Part shown: in pieces, positions 58,941-64,000 of the stretch | How positions within the stretch are numbered: the first letter of the stretch is position 1 | How the letters are laid out: every line of letters begins with the position of its first letter | Source: Eustoma russellianum | Taxonomy: Eukaryota; Streptophyta; Magnoliopsida; Gentianales; Gentianaceae | DNA: 64,000 nt | NCBI GenBank assembly: GCA_036186865.1 | Contig: AP025062.1 | Coordinates: 9,174,410 to 9,238,409, forward strand | Direction: 5' to 3' | Made by a program: the position numbers and the translations under genes | The notes under the pieces: generated by a model | What the model was told of the DNA's origin: nothing | The model's database searches: none | The model's input: the letters and a program-made list of their open reading frames with translations, nothing else

Positions 58941-61106
58941 ATTCTACAATGGAGACAAAGTTTTAGGTACCCTTTATTTGGGTCCTTGAATGTTAGGGGC
59001 ATTATTCTTGTTTAGATAACCCTTAGGTATCCAAACTTGAACATACCTTTTAGGCACATTTTAGCATGGTTAAAATAAGGAGGATAAGCATATAGATGAT
59101 TATTCCACATAAGTGAAGATGCATTGTTATACATGTTGCGCCATGGTTGATTACTACTATGCCTTGGCCAATTTTGGTAGTGTGTATAAGACATGTAATT
59201 TGTTTCTTGAATGGCGCTATGTATGTATGTTCATATGCATTCTATAAGATTTATATGAGTGTTGTCTATACTTAGGTTCATAATAAGTTGTATGCATTTT
59301 ATTCGGTCTAGTTGCATTTGTATACATGTAGGCATAATTTCTAGGTTGTCTAGATGCAAAGTTTGGCCTAGATGTATGTTTATGCGTGTGTATATTGGTC
59401 GGTGTATGTTGTATTTTTGCCTTGATATAAATAGAAGAAGGTGTAGAAGAAGATGTAGCAGACAAAGTTGATTTTGTATTATATGGCAACTTTGTACTAG
59501 ATGAAACAAACTTAGTCTTTTTATTTACTTTTTCATTTTCTTCTTTATAGCCTAAGCCGGTTTTATCATTACCATACTTTTGTGATGAGATAAGTGTATC
59601 TAACATATTTGCACCCGATTTAAATTGTTCTAACATTTTTTCTAAGTTAAGTTTAGACGACTTAAGTTGTGTTATTTCATGTTCACAACTTTCTAACTTA
59701 GACTTTAACATCTTATTTTCCATTTTTATCTTATGTTCATCTTTCCTATATGATTCAATTTTATTCTCTAAAGAATCAGAGTATTAGTAGACTCTTGTTT
59801 AAGAGATTCTAGTTGATCGGAAAATTCCAAGTTGGACGTCTTCAACTTGTCATTTTCTTCAACTAGTTTCTTCTTTTCTTTAGAGAGCCTCTTACAGTGA
59901 GCATGCATTCTTAGGAATTCTTCATACATTTCATCAAATGTCATGTCACTATCAGAATCACTATCAGAAGAAGAACATACCTCGTTGGATACGAAGCAGA
60001 CTTGAGCTTCCTCAGTTTCGGATTCTGAGTCGGATGAGTCGCTCCATGTGCTCACCTTCATTGCTCGTTTCCCTTTTCTTGCCTTAGACTCCTTTATCTT
60101 TGTCGTTTGAGCCTCCTTGTCCTTGGCTTGTTTATTATTGTTGTTGTTATTATTATTTTTCTTCGTGGGACAGTCGTATAAAATATGTCCTTTTTGACCA
60201 CATTCATAACACCTTAATTCTTTATTATACCATTTGTTTATGTTATTCTTCCTAGGTTGAGAAGAAGAAGAAGAAGAATTACGTTGTCTATTCCTATTTG
60301 GACGTTTGAAAATTTTTCTTAGTTTTCTAGCTATCAATATCAAGTCATCGTCTAATTCAGTATCACTATTACTATCATTGTTACTAGCATGTGTTTCGGT
60401 TGTTTTGAAAGCTATTGACTTACCGGATGACTTAGATGATTCAGACTTTCGTTGGTTTAATTTAACCTCGTAAACTTTAAGAGACCCGATCAATTCATCC
60501 ATCTTAGTGATTGACTTTGTCTCTTCGATTGCAGTCACCTTTGGATCCCATTCAGCAGGGAGGCTTCGCAGCACCTTTTAAACCTTTTCACTGTTCGAAA
60601 TGACTTCTCTAAAGCTTCAAGGGCATTGAAAATATTAGTAATCCTCAAATCCATAGATGTTATGGATGCAACATTTTGAAAGTCTCTAATTCAGTCATAA
60701 GAATGTTTATTTTTGACTCTTTAACACCACTAGTACCTTCATGCTTTAATACAAGTGATTTCCACATGTCGTGTGCGCTTGTGCAATTTGACACATATCT
60801 TGCTTCAGAAGTTGTAAGTCCATTTAAAAGTAATTGCATAGCTTTAGCATTCATGGACATTTTCTTTTTATCATCCGATGACCATTCACTTTTATATTTT
60901 TCAACCTCTTGAGTTACTCCACTAACTTGTACAACTTTCATTGGAATGTACGGCCCATCTTCAACTATAGACCATAAATCGATGTATATAGCCATTAAGA
61001 ATAGCCTCATTCTTAGTTTCCAATGAACAAAATTATTGCCATCAAAAAGAGGAGGGCGTTGTGTAGACATACCTTCCAACTCACCTTTGTGAGAAACAAT
61101 AGCCAT
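58941..61106 (-). pseudogene. CopB2 gag
   Basis: Start ATG at 61106-61104 (MAIVSHKGELEGMSTQRPPL), chosen because the same start occurs in CopB1. The UBN2-like region continues with FVHWKLRMRLFLMAIYIDLW and LLNGLTTSEARYVSN. A deletion/frameshift lies at 60660-60575, then 60574-59768 has SLPAEWDPKVTAIEE and knuckle CYECGQKGHILYDC followed by poly-Asn. The acidic and coiled-coil parts (59768-59217, KMLEQFKSGANMLDTLISSQ) are in a shifted frame. It is more intact than the CopB1 gag. Confidence 0.85.
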
Positions 61107-61229
61107 AGTATGTACATTGGACTTGAGACAAGCAGTATATAATGAATCGTTGTTTCTTGGCCTTATATTGTTCGTATGGTGTTGAATCTTGCTTCTTTTG
61201 AGTGGTGTTGGTCTGGATCTGATACCAAA

Positions 61230-63914
61230 TGTTGGACCGTGCACCTGCAATAAACACCACTAGAGGGGTGTGAATAGTGGTTAGCGGAAATTACACTACA
61301 ACCCTTCGTTAAAATCCCCTTTGAAAACAGAATCTGAGACCACCTCATATTCAGAACTCGTTTTTAAAAATTCACAAATAACTGTACACAACTCCAAAAA
61401 TTATGAAACTTTCCAGAATTGAACTTCAATGAGTTAGCAAGACTCTGTGCAAAAAGCAGATAAAAATAAGATCGTTTGACCCTTAAAACAAATAAAAAGA
61501 TTCAGATGGTCAATCTGGAAAGAATTAGACAGAATGTTGCTGATTTTGCAAAACGTGTTTCTCTTTGAATACTCAACCAAAAATGTTGATCTTTATATCA
61601 AAACACTCCTTAGGATGTTTAGATGAAGTTTCCAAAAGGCCCTGACCTTAAACAATTCTTGACAAATACAGAATTTAAGGTTTCTCAAAACTGGTCAGAT
61701 TGCAGCCAGATTGGAGTAGTTATCTTGCAAAGACTGAAAGACTAACTTTCCCTTGCTCAAATCAAGTGGATTCTTGTTGCGAATAAAAGATAACAGTCTC
61801 AAGTATAACTCCACCAAAATCACGAATTTTGAAAATGTTTAGCTTTTTTTCAAATTGTGAGAAGTTGTGTGAAAACTGCTGTCAAAAACGGGCAGAAAAC
61901 AGTAATAAAGAAACAAGAGAAGAACACCGAGGATTTATCCTGGTTCGGTCAATGTGACCTACTCCAGTCCCAAGAAACACCTTTACTTGGATTTCACTAT
62001 GAAAAGAACACCTTACAACAAGATCCAAGCTTGATCCTTGGGTTATACGCCAACCCTACTCAAGACTTGGATAATCACCTTCTAAGCAACACTTAGTTGC
62101 AAACTCCTCTAACACCTATTGATGTAGCCTTATAAAATGGCTAATCAATCTTACAAATGAAGATCAAGAGGCTTGTAGCTCACCAAAATACAACAAGAAC
62201 ACCTTTGCTACAATGAATAAAACAATAACAACAAGAAGATGAAGATGGAAGCTAGACAATTCAAGAAATGCTTGTGAGCTTCAAGTGTGTTTCATCTCTT
62301 CTTCACCATTGCCTCTATTTATAGTGTGAAGTTGAGCCTTGAGGATAAGAACTCCAATGTGTCACCATCTTCAGCATCAAGTCCAAATGTCTTCTCATCA
62401 TTGGTTGGCTTTGTACACTTGGCAAAATAAAACGCAATGATTGGTCCACCTTGGCAATGTCATGTTGGCCGAAATTTTCAACTAAAAGTGACTTGGAATT
62501 ATCTTGAAAATGTGAAGATAATAGCACCATAACAACTCCATCATCTTCTCAACTTTTTGTCAAGATAATAGGCATGTGGAATTTACCATTTCAAAGTTAA
62601 AAATCTGCTCCAACAATACCTTTAGTAGCCGTTGGCTACTTTGAAATTTTACCAAAAATATATTTGTTTTCTTTAATAAAATAAGGAAGGATAATACCAC
62701 CAAATTATCCCCAACTTGAAGCACCATAATAGGACATGTGAGATCTCCATTTGACTTTCAAAAATCTGCTAAAAATACCCAAGAAAAGCATATAGCCGTT
62801 GGTTTAATCTTTGAAATTTCAAGTTGGCAATTTTGCAAACTAGCTCCTTTTTGGTTGGTCCACTTGTCTCCAACTCATAAAATGAATAATGTATCACCTC
62901 CAAATGTAAACTCATGTCTTTCAACATATATATAAGTGTAGAAACTCAGATTTTTGAAGAAGAAATAAATAGATAACGATTGACAAGATTATGTCAACGT
63001 GTAACACCGAAATTCTCCAATATTTCTTCTTATATGTCAAGAACATTTCCACACCTTTGACACCTTTAATATCTCTGAATATGATGATAAAGATCCTCTT
63101 ATAACATATATAAGAGGGTCTTCAAGAAAAAAAATAGAATGTGACATCTCAAATCATCACATATCCAGCTATAGTCAATAATATCATCGTTTGAGAGAAT
63201 AAGATGTAAGATCACCATATTATCTTCAAAATAATAATAACACAGCTCCAAAATGAAGATAATAATATACTCAAGAGATTCCTTGAGTGAAAATACCAAA
63301 TATACCATTGGGGTGAAATAACGAAAATACCCCTGGTGTGAGAAAACTTCAGAAATGCTCCCGATGGTCAGAAATAATCAGGAATTCCACCTTTGTCATG
63401 ATAACCAAGATAATAATACACCCTTGAAATATTTTTTACCATATGATGTTCCTACAAAACTTAAAATACCAATTTTGCCCTTTTTGGTAAGTTGTAGAAA
63501 CTTCCAAGGCACGTTACTCACATGACAATAATAATCACCAAAAACACATAATAATCACATAATGAACATGTATCATTCATATACAAATGAAAACAATCAT
63601 TTTATCACATTTTAGAAAAATATTTCTAAAAAACCCTAGACGTCGATCGATCGACATGAGGGGCTGACGTACGTCGATCGATCCACGTAAGAGATCGATG
63701 TCTTACTGTGAGTTTGGTTCTTCTCAGTTCAACATAGATCGATCCACGTGAGGGGCTGACGTACGTCGATCGATCCATGTGTCTCTGAATGAGAGATCCA
63801 TGCTATTTGTCTTCACTTTTTCAACCTTTAACCCCTTATAATACCATATGTGACATTTTTAAGTAACCACTTAAAATCATGACTTTGAAAATTATCCAAA
63901 CATATTTCTCAACA
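61230..63914 (-). repeat. CopB2 5' LTR
   Basis: It adjoins the primer-binding site (minus strand tttggtatcagatcc, about 61215-61229). The palindromic array is at 63638-63790. Confidence 0.92.
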
Positions 63915-64000
63915 CATGCCTTGTTTAGAAGGTGATGAATTTTGTTGTGTTTTTCTATTGTTTGCCTTTTTCTTTAAGGACTTAGGTTTAATGGAGGAAT
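63915..64000 (-). pseudogene. CopA2 gag, upstream part, cut by the window edge
   Basis: Continuation of CopA2 gag past CopB2. The minus strand encodes a Lys/Ser-rich stretch (KPKSLKKKANN) like the basic region before the knuckle in CopA1. Its frame does not match that of the knuckle after the insertion, so a small lesion lies near the join. Confidence 0.65.

Larger units (their letters stand above)
54264..63914 (-). mobile_element. CopB2: copia element on the minus strand with deleted integrase
   Basis: The 3' LTR is 54264-56954, the internal region 56955-61229 and the 5' LTR 61230-63914. It is flanked by catgc at 54259-54263 and 63915-63919, a perfect 5-bp target duplication. Both LTRs are full length (2691 and 2685 bp) and differ by roughly one base in twenty at their starts, so the insertion is not very recent. 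About 1.9 kb present in CopB1 (end of protease, integrase, start of reverse transcriptase) is missing. Confidence 0.93.
46346..64000 (-). mobile_element. CopA2: copia element on the minus strand, interrupted by CopB2, cut by window edge
   Basis: The 3' LTR is 46346-47701, followed in reverse by an extra downstream gene, RNase H, reverse transcriptase, integrase, protease and gag up to 54263. CopB2 is inserted there, and gag resumes at 63915 and runs past 64000. The 5' LTR is outside the window. The base run gatat precedes the element at 46341-46345. Coding parts are frameshifted. An assembly gap and likely false duplication lie within it. Confidence 0.85.

Overview
This is plant nuclear DNA, almost certainly from a dicot with a large repeat-rich genome. 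It is AT-rich and holds intron-split reading frames, a plant-specific B3-type DNA-binding gene, and many Ty1/copia LTR retrotransposons whose primer-binding sites match plant initiator tRNA-Met. No bacterial operon, rRNA, tRNA or CRISPR was seen. The species cannot be named from the sequence. CopA to CopD are local names for the copia families recognised here.

Layout. Bases 1-8037 are the most host-like part. They hold a broken copy of a B3 exon split by an old, heavily mutated LINE (472-3779), a copia gag/LTR fragment (CopD1, 4056-5217), the last two recognisable exons of a B3-domain gene (6042-6173 and 7054-7386), a small inverted-repeat element in its intron and a hAT-like MITE (7620-7993) just downstream. 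Bases 8038-45021 are one nested block. The oldest layer is CopA1 (+). CopB1 (-) sits in its 5' LTR and CopC2 (-) sits in its gag. CopB3 (+) and CopC1 (+) both sit in the 5' LTR of CopC2. A Pack-MULE carrying exons of a chloroplast TPR-protein gene sits in the 3' LTR of CopB1. Bases 45027-46345 are unassigned spacer. Bases 46346-64000 are a second nested block: CopA2 (-, running off the right edge) with CopB2 (-) inserted in its gag zinc-knuckle region. A 10-N assembly gap at 48460-48469 is flanked by two near-identical 896-bp copies and is probably a false duplication.

How the genes work together. The retroelements encode the usual copia set (gag with CCHC knuckle, protease, integrase, reverse transcriptase, RNase H), but every copy is damaged. 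The longest frame (CopC1, 897 codons) is open yet has changed catalytic residues in both integrase and reverse transcriptase. CopA1 and CopA2 carry an extra gene after RNase H, at the position of the Sirevirus env-like gene. It has a basic N terminus, a central domain resembling the 'putative plant transposon protein' family and a coiled coil. In both, the spacer before this gene carries the same kind of inverted-repeat motif array as the element's own LTR, although the motif itself differs between the two elements. I regard this as the most interesting pattern in the window. Long LTRs and repeated polypurine tracts place CopA, CopB and CopC near Sireviruses.
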